NCBI GenBank assembly: GCA_041398965.1
Contig: JAWKTT010000025.1
Span: 10,724-74,723, forward strand
Direction: 5' to 3'
Source: JAWKTT01 sp041398965
GTDB taxonomy: Bacteria; Planctomycetota; Planctomycetia; Planctomycetales; Planctomycetaceae
DNA: 64,000 bases
Each line of letters opens with the position of its first letter. Within the stretch, counting starts at the first letter, position 1. The notes beneath the pieces were generated by a model. That model was not told the DNA's origin. It was given only the letters and a program-made list of their open reading frames with translations, and ran no database searches. Positions 54,290 through 63,099 of this stretch are shown here, in pieces. The translations under genes were made by a program, and so were the position numbers.

Positions 54290-55600
54290 GTCGGGATGGA
54301 ATCTCTGGTGGAATCGCTGCACTCCTGCAGTTACCCCGTTCTTGCCGGGAGCGATCTCGATGAATTCCGAACGGCATTGGTTTACCGAGACGTTGCAGAA
54401 CATGGCGAATGTCGAAAGCAGTGCCGCCTTGGGAGCGGTCTTCACGGTCTGTTCGCCCTCGGCCTGTTTCTCGGTTCGCTGTGTCGATGGGGTGCGCATC
54501 TCGACGCCAACTGTGTCCTGTTCGGCCAACTGGTGCATGCCGTGCTCGACACCGTCAACACGGAGTCGAGGTCCTGGCAGGGCGGTGTTGGTGAACGGTA
54601 CGATGCTGATCATCAATGGTGACTGATCTTGTTGTTGCGTATGGAACTCACCCTTTCCGCTTTCGATCCCAGGATCGAAGCAAAGAATCCAGGATCCCCG
54701 CGAGCGATGCACTATGCTCAGATGGCCGCCACTGCGGCGACCGTCGTTGCGGCTTTGAAACTGTCGGAAGTGTGCTGGTCATTGGGTTGATCGTCATCCC
54801 AGCGGCCGCTGCCACATTGTTGACCGTCAGATTAAAACGGGTTTTCGTTTACTCACTGCTCATCGCAGTTGTTGACAACGAAGCATCCAGAACTGATTGC
54901 ACGGTGACTCCAGCCTGTGTTGCCTTCGATACCACACATCCGGAGCTTCCAGACAAGCGAGCGTCTCGGGAATGATCATGTTGCGGCTATCCGTTCGTTC
55001 CTTCGCTTGATTGTCTCGCCCAGCAAGGACCTTGTCGGGATGACTGGACGTGCGTCGCTGCGAATTTCGGATTGCCGCCGAAGACCTGTCGGGCGTGCTC
55101 TACCGTCGGAAGAACTGTCGTCGCGAAGGTCGACTGATTGCAGCCAAGAGAACTGTGGGGCGGTGAGTGCTGGCGGGGCGGAACTTCAGGGGGACATCTC
55201 TCTGGCGCCCGAGCAGCCTCCACGGCATCGCTTAGCTGCCCGACGGCCAGTCTGTCGTCTCCGCTTGGCACTGTGGCACGGTCCACGCGGTTTATCCGCG
55301 ATTTCCGCGGGGTCGAACAGGGGAGCTGACTCCTGCCGGAGCATCCGACGGCATCTACACTGACCGATTCGGGGCGCTGAGGAGGCGGAAAATCTCAGCA
55401 CACCGGGTTCATGGGAGAGCTATCCTGATCAGCACTTCGAGTTATCGACCACCGCCATTCCGGCCTATCGCAGAACACTACCCTCGACGAACGGCGAACG
55501 ATCATCAGACGAACTCGACTCCCGGCCTTCGATCCGGTACGGTCGACACTGTCCCCGTCACCCCCACAAGATCAGCGTCTGTGCTACCGCCACGGTGCTC
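54290..55600 (+). pseudogene. Metal (Mn/Zn/Fe) ABC transporter permease with fused regulator-like tail, frameshifted
   Basis: Recognisable pieces in order: NMANVESSAALGAVFTV and DANCVLFGQLVHAVLDTVN (permease core); ELTLSAFDP then AMHYAQMAATAATVVAA; and VGSVLVIGLIVIPAAAATLLTVRLKRVF, the best-kept transmembrane segment (about 54766-54850). Further on, RIAAEDLSGVLYRR, LTPAGAS and RVHGRA read as the DtxR-like winged-helix/metal-binding tail that planctomycete ABC-3 permeases often carry. Frames change at nearly every block. No ATPase or binding-protein gene is next to it. End points are approximate. Confidence 0.65.
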
Positions 55601-55655
55601 AGGTCACGCACAGCCCTGACTTGCCGCTCCATCAACGAGCTGGCATCCACCAGAG

Positions 55656-57231
55656 ATGAGAACTGATCGTTGCAGCTTCACCCTGGGGAGGGGCCTAGAA
55701 TCGCCGGGTCAACTGCTCGACTGTCTCCGCCCGCATCACCGATCGATCTCACGCACTATTCATCGACGCATAACATCACGGAATCCAACGCGCCACGCGG
55801 TCACTTGAACTTTCAGCAGGCGATCGCCGCAACATTTCCGGACAACACGGTCCGAACGTCCCCTTGCTGTCCGATTCCGCCTCCGTCACCGAGCGACTTC
55901 CCCGCCGCCATCTCTCGCGCTCGCCGAGCCGGATGTCATCTGGACACTTCGTCAACCTATCGGACGTCGAAATACGTCTTGTCAACGATACGGCACTTAT
56001 CCGCTGCCAGGAGTTGTACCATGAAGTACAATCCCAAGCGTCACGAAAGATTGGCTCGCATCAACGGTGACGGCAATTTGTGATCCTCATGCCCGCGAAG
56101 AAGTTGACTCGCAGGGGATGCTGGCGATGCTGTACGACATGGTGGGAGATGCTCGGTCGAGAGATCTGCCGGTCTCCCGGGAGTTTCGTCAAAACCCGGC
56201 CGCGGGTGCTCAAGGAGAATTGGCTGCCTTCTTGGCTGCAGCCGGTTACTTCTGCGACAAAGGGGAAGACCACGAAATTGCGATCTTCCCCAGCAGCGCC
56301 TGCGGCACCAACCTGAAATGCTGCCGGCTGATCAACTGCGTAACTCCTGCACCGAAAATGGTCTTGTCGACCTTGCGGAACTGGCGAAACATCTCGACCA
56401 GAACACCGTTATCTCATGACTCACGAATCCTTACAACATCAGCGAATTGAGCCTGCGAAGATCGCGAAGTACACGACGCAGTGGATTGATCATATTCGAT
56501 GGAGCGAACGCCATTTGTGCGGAAGACTCCGCCCGGCGACTTCGGTATGACAGATGATGCACCGCCAACCACAAGACCTTCACTGGCCCTCACGGAGCGG
56601 GTGGTCCCGGGGCCGGGCCGATTGCCGTTCGGGACTATCTCCTTTTGCCGACTATCTTCCGGGTCCGGTCATCACCAAAACGACCGGCCCTGATGGAGAC
56701 GTTTACTCACTGAAGACTCCACCCAAATCGATCGGGCGGATGCGGAGTTTCTTCGGAAACCACCGGCATCTTGTTGCGTGGTTACTCTACCTTGGGCAGA
56801 CGCTCGGCCCGGAAGGTTTGAAAGCGATGTCCGAGCACGCTGTCCTGAACGCGAACTACCTGAAAGAGAAGCTGCGCGATGTGCTCATTATGACCGAAGG
56901 TCGTTGCATGCACGAGTTTGTCGCGTCGGCGAAGGGGATTCAGGAAGGAGTCCGTGCCATGGACATCGCCAAGCGTCTCTTAGACTACGGATTCCATGCT
57001 CCGACGGTCTATTTCCCGCTGGATGTCCCCGAAGCGATGATGATGGAGCCGACGGAAACCGAAGCCAAAGCGACACTCGACCTTTTCGCCGATGCCATCC
57101 GCCAGATTCTGACCGAAGATGCCGAGTACCTGCACAACGCTCCCCACACGACCCCCGTCAGTCGCCCTGACGAAGTGAAAGCGGGCCGCACCCCCATCTT
57201 CCGCTGGGGCATCGACTGCCTCAAGAGCTAA
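55656..57231 (+). pseudogene. gcvPB: Glycine dehydrogenase (decarboxylating) subunit 2, frameshifted N-terminal two thirds
   Basis: The P-protein beta half of the glycine cleavage system. From about 56690 to the stop at 57231 the frame is intact (PPKSIGRMRSFFGNH, EHAVLNANYLKEKLRD, RCMHEFVASAKGIQEGVR, AKRLLDYGFHAPTVYFPL, EAMMMEPTETEAK). Upstream, conserved blocks appear in different frames: SCTMKYNPKRHERLARI, PAAGAQGELAAFLAAAGYFCDKGE, SSA.GTN, DLAELAKHLDQNTV, FDGAN and HKTFTGPHGAGGPGAGPIAVRDYL. The PLP-lysine block (HKTF) survives. Mutations are mainly indels. gcvT, gcvH and gcvPA are not in the window. Confidence 0.85.
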
Positions 57232-57358
57232 CGGCCTGTTGAGAATTCCGGTTCGGCACAGAGACTACGGAGGCGTAACCGTCGCGGGGCTCCTGCTCCC
57301 CCGTGATCGACGTGCGACTTCAGACGGGGTTCTCACGCGGCTTGTGGCCGAAACCAAA

Positions 57359-57410
57359 GTCGCCTTTCGCTCCGCGAAAGTGGCGCACCTTTCGCGGAGC
57401 GAAAGGCGAC
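57359..57410. repeat. Palindromic hairpin repeat, copy 2
   Basis: GTCGCCTTTCGC...GCGAAAGGCGAC arms, identical to those at 46682-46754, with an 8-10 base loop. It lies in the 367-bp gap between gcvPB and the LRR lipoprotein, which contains nothing else recognisable apart from CGGCCTGTTGAGAA at 57231, a possible MITE end. Confidence 0.8.
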
Positions 57411-57598
57411 AAACCTGCGCACACGGCACGTGACAGGAATCCTCTTGACCCCGGCCCTCTCCCCCACTGGAACGCCCCATAAAATCGGGACGTCGACAGT
57501 GGGGGAGAAGGAGAGGGAGAGATGTGGTTCAACACTCATCGCCAGCATCGTGGCAGGCAGGATCGCAAGCCATGGTCCGGGAGTCTGCACCCGTTCGA

Positions 57599-58975
57599 CT
57601 ACTGCACGTTGATTGCGACCTGACACTCGGGATGAGCCTTCTTAAAAGCTTCGATTCCGGCATCGGTCACGCTGGTCTGGGCGATGTTGAGCATTTGCAG
57701 AGACTTCAGCCCGGCCAGTTGCTCAAGAGCCGCATCGGTAATTTCGGTCTCAGCCAGGTTGAGGTCTTTGAGTTCCGTCAGTTTCAGTAGTGCCGGAATC
57801 CCTGCGTCTGTCACTCGAGAAGCACGGAGCGTCAGATGGGTCAACTGCGAGAGTTTCGAAATGGTCTCGGCGACACCCGCATCACTCACGGTCGAATTCC
57901 ACAGGTCGAGTTTCTTCAAACTCGTCAACACGCCGATCGGAGCAATCCCCTCGTCGGAGATACGAAGTTCCGACAGGTCCAATTCGATGAGCGAGTCTTT
58001 CGACGCAGCGAGATGCACCAAGCCAGGTCCTTTGACTGATGCCCCCCGCAACTCGACGATCCGCAAGTCCGGCATGTTGTCAAAAACTGCCAGTCCCTTG
58101 TCGCCGACATAGGTCCCCATCAGGATGATCCGTTGCAGCTTGGTCAACCCGGCGAGATGTGTCATCGCTTCGTCATCTGCTCCGGTGTCCTGGAGGCTGA
58201 GGTACTTCAACTCTTTCATGTTCGCCAGATGGGCGACACCGTCAGCCGTGACGTTGGGGGTCCGAATCATCAGCGACTCCAACTCGGTGAGACCTTGAAT
58301 CGCCTCCAACCCCCCATCGCCCACAACCATACAGCCTCGAATGTCGAGCGACTTCAGGCCGGTCAAATGGCCCACATGTTCGAGACCAGCATCGGTGGTT
58401 GTGGTGTAGAGCAGTAAAAGCTCCTTCAGATTCTTCAGACCTTTGAGATGCACGAGCCCTTCATCGGTAATCTGGGTACAACGACGAATGTTGATGGAAA
58501 TCAAGTTCGGCAGTTCGGCCACAACCGCGAAGCCGTCGTTGGTCACCTGTGTGCTGAAGAGATTCAGGACCTTGAGATTTGGCAACCCTCTGAGATGGGC
58601 GATCTCCTCGTCACCAATTGGCAACTCCGAGAAGTCCGCCAGCAGGATCACTCCATCGCGCCCTTTCATCTTGACTCCCAACTTTTCCAGAGCCGCAACC
58701 GCAGCGGGGTCGTCCGGCTTGAACTCTTCGGCAGGGGGAGCCTCCGGCATCGGAGCCACTTCCGGTTTCGGCGGAGCCTCGGGGCCGTTTCCGACCATTG
58801 GTTCTGTTTTCGGGGCCCCTTCCGTGGGTGTCGCTTCGCCCTGGTTCCCAGCGGTCTCGGTCTTCGTGCTGGTTGTCCCTTCCACCGTCGGAGCCACCGG
58901 CTTCGCATCGCCACAGCCGACGACTGTCAGACAAAGAAACAGAGTGAAACCGATGAGGGGACGAGAAACAGGCAT
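57599..58975 (-). CDS. Leucine-rich-repeat lipoprotein
   Basis: 458 residues from ATG 58975. A short leader ends in a lipobox-like TVVGC (Cys about residue 21), so it is probably lipidated and exported. A Pro/Glu/Thr-rich linker (about 25-90) precedes about a dozen LRRs of the bacterial cysteine-containing/RNI-like type: LPNLKVLNLFSTQVTNDG, LKELLLLYTTTTDAG, LKSLDIRGCMVVGDGG, LKDLNLAETEITDAAL and others. The motif pattern Lxx-Lxx-Lxx-xTxxTDxG is typical of planctomycete LRR proteins. Binding partner unknown. The ribosome-binding site is weak. Confidence 0.85.
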   Translation of the reverse strand: MPVSRPLIGFTLFLCLTVVGCGDAKPVAPTVEGTTSTKTETAGNQGEATPTEGAPKTEPMVGNGPEAPPKPEVAPMPEAPPAEEFKPDDPAAVAALEKLGVKMKGRDGVILLADFSELPIGDEEIAHLRGLPNLKVLNLFSTQVTNDGFAVVAELPNLISINIRRCTQITDEGLVHLKGLKNLKELLLLYTTTTDAGLEHVGHLTGLKSLDIRGCMVVGDGGLEAIQGLTELESLMIRTPNVTADGVAHLANMKELKYLSLQDTGADDEAMTHLAGLTKLQRIILMGTYVGDKGLAVFDNMPDLRIVELRGASVKGPGLVHLAASKDSLIELDLSELRISDEGIAPIGVLTSLKKLDLWNSTVSDAGVAETISKLSQLTHLTLRASRVTDAGIPALLKLTELKDLNLAETEITDAALEQLAGLKSLQMLNIAQTSVTDAGIEAFKKAHPECQVAINVQ

Positions 58976-59238
58976 TGCAGCAACCATGTGTTGTGTTAGA
59001 CAAAAAGAAGCCAACCCCATCAAGACGGCGTCTCGATGAAGCGTACACCTGACATGGTAAGCGGAATTGGAACATCCTCAAAGCGTGATGACTCTCCCGA
59101 GCCGTCGAGGCAAAGGCCATCAAGCGGAAATCCATCAAGCCCGTGGATTCACGGCGATGGGCGTTCTTCCTTTTGTCAGAGCCCAATAACGGGTAAAACT
59201 CGATGCCAGTCGGAGACTTCTGAACCTACAACCTCTTG

Positions 59239-60300
59239 ATGCGGAACATTGTCATGGAATTGCTGAGTCAACTTGCCCAGACCCCTTCTGTCCCCGGTCG
59301 CGAAGACCGTGTCCGAGCAGTCATCGAAGCCTATGTCACCAAGGCCAAGCTGTTCGACGAACTCCGCACCGATGCCATGGGCTCGCTCATCGGCGTGCGG
59401 CATCCCCGCCCGAAGAAAGGGGAAGGGGCCGACAAACCACTCAAGGTAATGCTCGCCGCTCACATGGATCAGATCGGATTTCTCGTCAACTTCATTAGCG
59501 ATGATGGCTTCCTGCGAGTCAACCCGGTTGGTGGCTTCGACACCCGCAACCTCTTTGCCCGACGAGTCAAAGTCTGCACGAAGACGGGTGATCTCCCCGG
59601 CGTGATGAACCCAGCCGGTCGACCGATTCACATCGCTTCTCCGGAAGAAAAAACTAAGGTTCCCGAAATCACAGACTTCTTCATCGACCTTGGCCTCTCC
59701 GGCGATGAAGTGCGCCAAAAGGTCAAGATTGGCGACATGGTGGTCCTCGATGCTGTGTTCGGCGAAGTGGGAAGTAGTATTGTGTCGCAGTGTCTCGACA
59801 ACCGCGTTGGCTGCTGGGCTCAGATTCGTGCGATCGAAATGCTCAAACATCACAACTGCGAAATTCATGCTGCATGGACGGTTCAGGAAGAGGTCGGCCT
59901 CCGAGGAGCAATGCCCGCAGCCTATGGCATCAACCCCGATCTGGGCATCTCCTGCGACACCACACTTTGCTGTAAGACCCCCGGCATCCCCGAGGAACAA
60001 CGGGTGACCGTTCCCGGAGCGGGCGTCTGCTTGAAGGTCATGGACTCATCCACGATCGCAGACATTCGGCTCCTGGAAGAGATCGAAGCAGTCGCCGAAA
60101 AGAGGGGAATCAAGTGTCAACGCGGGGTGCTGGCTCGCGGAGGGCAAGATGGGGCGATGATTCAGAAGACCCGCAGCGGTGTCCGGACCGCCGTCTTCGC
60201 CTGCCCAATCAAGTACATCCACACCATCACCGAGATGGCCCATAAGGACGACCTCGAAAGCTACCCCGCGCTGTTGTCGGCCTATCTCGAGCAACTGTAA
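59239..60300 (+). CDS. M42-family metalloaminopeptidase
   Basis: 353 residues from ATG 59239. Dinuclear-metal peptidase of the glutamyl-aminopeptidase/deblocking type that forms large tetrahedral dodecamers. Ligands and catalytic residues: AAHMDQIGF (His, Asp), CLDNRVGCW (bridging Asp), VQEEVGLRGA (catalytic Glu and metal Glu) and SCDTTLC (Asp). The usual late histidine lies in CPIKYIHTITEM. Cytoplasmic, no signal peptide. Probably degrades peptides released by larger proteases. Monocistronic. Confidence 0.9.
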   Translation: MRNIVMELLSQLAQTPSVPGREDRVRAVIEAYVTKAKLFDELRTDAMGSLIGVRHPRPKKGEGADKPLKVMLAAHMDQIGFLVNFISDDGFLRVNPVGGFDTRNLFARRVKVCTKTGDLPGVMNPAGRPIHIASPEEKTKVPEITDFFIDLGLSGDEVRQKVKIGDMVVLDAVFGEVGSSIVSQCLDNRVGCWAQIRAIEMLKHHNCEIHAAWTVQEEVGLRGAMPAAYGINPDLGISCDTTLCCKTPGIPEEQRVTVPGAGVCLKVMDSSTIADIRLLEEIEAVAEKRGIKCQRGVLARGGQDGAMIQKTRSGVRTAVFACPIKYIHTITEMAHKDDLESYPALLSAYLEQL

Positions 60301-60445
60301 GGCGAACCTTCAATCGAGAGACCTCAAATCGCGGAGGTCTCGCCCCCTCGATGATGGACCTCCTTGTCTGTTCAAACTTGCATGCCATTGCCGACAGAGA
60401 GGTCCGCATGACCGAACCCTTCGCAACTCTCGCCGAGAACCCACC

Positions 60446-61456
60446 ATGTTACGTTCCCGTAATACACTCGCCTCGCACACACGGAATGGCTTTACTCTGT
60501 GGGGAGTCTGCGGAGTGATGCTACTGTTCGTCATCTGTGGTCCCACATCGTTGCTGGGGGACGATGCGGCACCCGCAGCACAGACCACTCTCCCAAAGCT
60601 CGAACCGTCGCAACTGATCCCTGTTTGGCCCGACCTCGCCCCAGGGGAGTCCACGAAGCATCCCGGCACCACCCTCCCGCAACGAGCATCCGAGCGCCCT
60701 CCAGCCACGCGAATTACCGACGTTACGCAACCGCTGTTAGAGATCTATCTCCCCCAGCCGGTTGCCGATGGAATGGCTCAAAAGAAGACACCGGCCCTGC
60801 TCATCTTTCCGGGGGGAGCCTATCGTTACGTCGTGCAAGACAAGGAAGGTTCCGAGATCGCTGCCTGGTTGAATCGACTCGGGATCACCGCCATCGTGCT
60901 CCGTTATCGCTCGCTGGTGCCGGGGTCGAAGGACGACAACTGGGTGCGTCCACTGCAAGATGCCCAGCGCTCACTCAGCCTGATTCGCACTCAAGCCGAG
61001 TCCCTCGGCATCGATCCAACTCAGATCGGGGTGATCGGATTCTCGGCGGGGGGACAACTGGCCGCCCTGTCGGCGACTCGGTTCGATGCTCGCAGTTACG
61101 ATCCGATCGACACTATCGACGAGACCTCCTGCCGTCCAGACTTCGCGATGCTCATTTACCCTTGGCAACTCGTCGAGGGAAACTCACTGACGCTGCGTGA
61201 CATCGTCACCGTCACACCCAAGACGCCCCCCACGTTCCTCGTCCATGCTCATGACGACTCCTCAACTTCGTTCAGCAGCATCGCCTTTTATGCAGCCCTC
61301 AAGACGCACAAGGTCGCTGCCGAGTTGCATCTCTACGAGAACGGAGGACACGGCTACGGCATGCGTCCTGTTTCCGGTTCGAATATCCACACCTGGCCCG
61401 ATCGAGCAACCGACTGGCTCACGAGCCGACACCTGACTCCTGTCCCAACCGAGTAA
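60446..61456 (+). CDS. Secreted alpha/beta-hydrolase (BD-FAE / acetyl-xylan-esterase-like)
   Basis: 336 residues from ATG 60446. Signal-type N-terminus (hydrophobic about residues 19-36). Oxyanion-hole region FPGGAYRYV, nucleophile elbow IGFSAGGQLAA (Ser), DDSSTSF region for the acidic residue and GGHGYG for the catalytic His. The HGGG variant PGGAY and the overall layout fit the BD-FAE carbohydrate-esterase group common in Planctomycetes that feed on algal or plant polysaccharides. It follows the peptidase gene by 145 bp. Confidence 0.88.
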   Translation: MLRSRNTLASHTRNGFTLWGVCGVMLLFVICGPTSLLGDDAAPAAQTTLPKLEPSQLIPVWPDLAPGESTKHPGTTLPQRASERPPATRITDVTQPLLEIYLPQPVADGMAQKKTPALLIFPGGAYRYVVQDKEGSEIAAWLNRLGITAIVLRYRSLVPGSKDDNWVRPLQDAQRSLSLIRTQAESLGIDPTQIGVIGFSAGGQLAALSATRFDARSYDPIDTIDETSCRPDFAMLIYPWQLVEGNSLTLRDIVTVTPKTPPTFLVHAHDDSSTSFSSIAFYAALKTHKVAAELHLYENGGHGYGMRPVSGSNIHTWPDRATDWLTSRHLTPVPTE

Positions 61457-61561
61457 TTCCGCCGGAGAGTGGTTTCGGCCAGAGAGACGGCATCCCGTAC
61501 GACCGAGACCCTTATCCGTCGTCCGGAACTCGAATCAAGGACGATCAGACGATCGCCTCCG

Positions 61562-62500
61562 CTATTTCGGGGCTTCGTCCCAGAAGCGATGGCCTGTCTG
61601 ACGGATGAAGACATCTTCCAACGTCGGACGGCCAAGCGAGATGGTCTGCACGGCATCCGGAAATTTCGCGACGATGTCCCGAACCAGATGATGCCCCTCG
61701 GCCTGTTCTATCCGCAACACTCCGCCGACGAATTGCGGGTCGAGGCCAAACGTCTCTTTGAGACCGGCTGACAGGGCTTCCGGGGAATCGGATTCAATCG
61801 TGATGCAGTCTCCCCCGACCTCGGCCCGTAGCTCTGCAGGTGTTCCGAGCGCGATCAATCGACCGTGATTCAGAATCCCCAGGCGATGACAGCGGTCGGC
61901 TTCGTCCATGAGATGCGTCGTCACCAGCACCGTCACCCCGAGCGTGTCTCGCAACGATCGAAGATACTTCCACAAGTCGTGCCGAGCCCCCGGATCAAGA
62001 CCGGTCGAGGGCTCGTCCAACAGTAGCAGCCGTGGGTGATGCAACAGGCTCTTGGCGATCTCGACCCGTCGCTTGAGACCTCCGGAAAGCTTCTCGGCAA
62101 TCTCCTTCAATCGGTCCCGTATGCCGAGCGCTTCGGTCAGCTGATCAATTCGTTCCTGCAACGTTCGTCCGGAGAGACCGTACAGATACCCCTGAAATTT
62201 CAGGTTCTCGCCGACCGTCAGCTTCGCATCAAGACTGGGGGACTGGAACGTCACTCCAATGGCAGACCGAACAGCATCCTGTTGGGCGACCAGGTCGGCT
62301 CCAAAAACCCGGACGGTCCCTTGCTGTAAGGGCATCAGCGTGCCGAGGAGTTTGAAGAGCGTTGTCTTGCCCCCGCCATTCGGTCCGAGGAGTCCAAAGA
62401 CTTCTCCGCTCCCCACCTGAAACGTCACTTGGTCGAGCGCGAGCCGCTCTCCATACCGATGCGAGACGCCAGCAACATCCAGAGCGGGCGTGTCGGACAT
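61562..62500 (-). CDS. ABC transporter ATP-binding protein
   Basis: 312 residues from ATG 62500. All motifs present: Walker A GPNGGGKTTLF (GGG where most have GAG), Q-loop VTFQSPSLD, signature LSGGLKRRVEIA, Walker B LLLLDEPSTGLDPG and H-loop TTHLMDEAD. The C-terminal about 80 residues resemble the DrrA/NatA/CcmA-type extension. The partner permease is not in the window before the oxidase genes, but adjacency to a cytochrome-oxidase cluster is often seen with such ATPases plus an ABC-2 permease. Located 47 bp downstream of the subunit IV gene in the same direction. Confidence 0.88.
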   Translation of the reverse strand: MSDTPALDVAGVSHRYGERLALDQVTFQVGSGEVFGLLGPNGGGKTTLFKLLGTLMPLQQGTVRVFGADLVAQQDAVRSAIGVTFQSPSLDAKLTVGENLKFQGYLYGLSGRTLQERIDQLTEALGIRDRLKEIAEKLSGGLKRRVEIAKSLLHHPRLLLLDEPSTGLDPGARHDLWKYLRSLRDTLGVTVLVTTHLMDEADRCHRLGILNHGRLIALGTPAELRAEVGGDCITIESDSPEALSAGLKETFGLDPQFVGGVLRIEQAEGHHLVRDIVAKFPDAVQTISLGRPTLEDVFIRQTGHRFWDEAPK

Positions 62501-62547
62501 CAGTTCAATCCCTTTCACTCGTGCAGAACTCTCTACCGCGCCGCCGC

Positions 62548-62955
62548 TTAGTGTGCGTGCTCTGTGCTCCCATGCTCGGCTGGAGCCGCTTCGATCGCAG
62601 TGCCGACGGGAGCCTTAAAGCCGGACACGGTCTCGGGGCGGTAATAATGCATGGCGATATCTGGAGCCAGTGCGAGGGGGAGGCCGATCGAGAGGATGGT
62701 GGTCGGGAGCAGGATCACGTACTTCCATAGACCTTCGAATTTCAGGTGCATGAAGTACCGCATGACGAACTGAGCCTTCGCGACAGCAATCGCCAGGACG
62801 AGGACCGCTGCCACCTTCTTACTCGGGACAAAGTCGAAGGCGACCGAGATTGCGGTGCAGACGCACAGGGCGATGAAGATCGCCAGATAGTTGATGTGCG
62901 GATGGCCGCCAGCGTGAGCATGGTCATTGGCAGGATGTGCGGTGTCGTGTGACAT
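62548..62955 (-). CDS. Cytochrome c oxidase subunit IV (caa3-type, CtaF-like)
   Basis: 135 residues from ATG 62955. A His-rich N-terminus (HDTAHPANDHAHAGGHPH) precedes three transmembrane helices (about 25-43, 49-70 and 83-103), with KAQFVMRYFMHLKFEG between the second and third, the signature of bacterial oxidase subunit IV (COX4_pro). A His/Glu-rich tail follows. Lies downstream of subunit III with a 144-bp gap, as in aa3/caa3 operons. Accessory subunit, not catalytic. Confidence 0.85.
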   Translation of the reverse strand: MSHDTAHPANDHAHAGGHPHINYLAIFIALCVCTAISVAFDFVPSKKVAAVLVLAIAVAKAQFVMRYFMHLKFEGLWKYVILLPTTILSIGLPLALAPDIAMHYYRPETVSGFKAPVGTAIEAAPAEHGSTEHAH

Positions 62956-63099
62956 ATTCAATCTTCTATCGCTCTTCAGGATGTCCGCGTCCCGTAACTG
63001 GACTGTCGGGCAACAGGTTGACGAAATTCAATCAGCTGACGCAAGAACTGACATGCCGGGCTGTACATTCCGAAAGTCTTCAGACCTCGAACGCACCAC

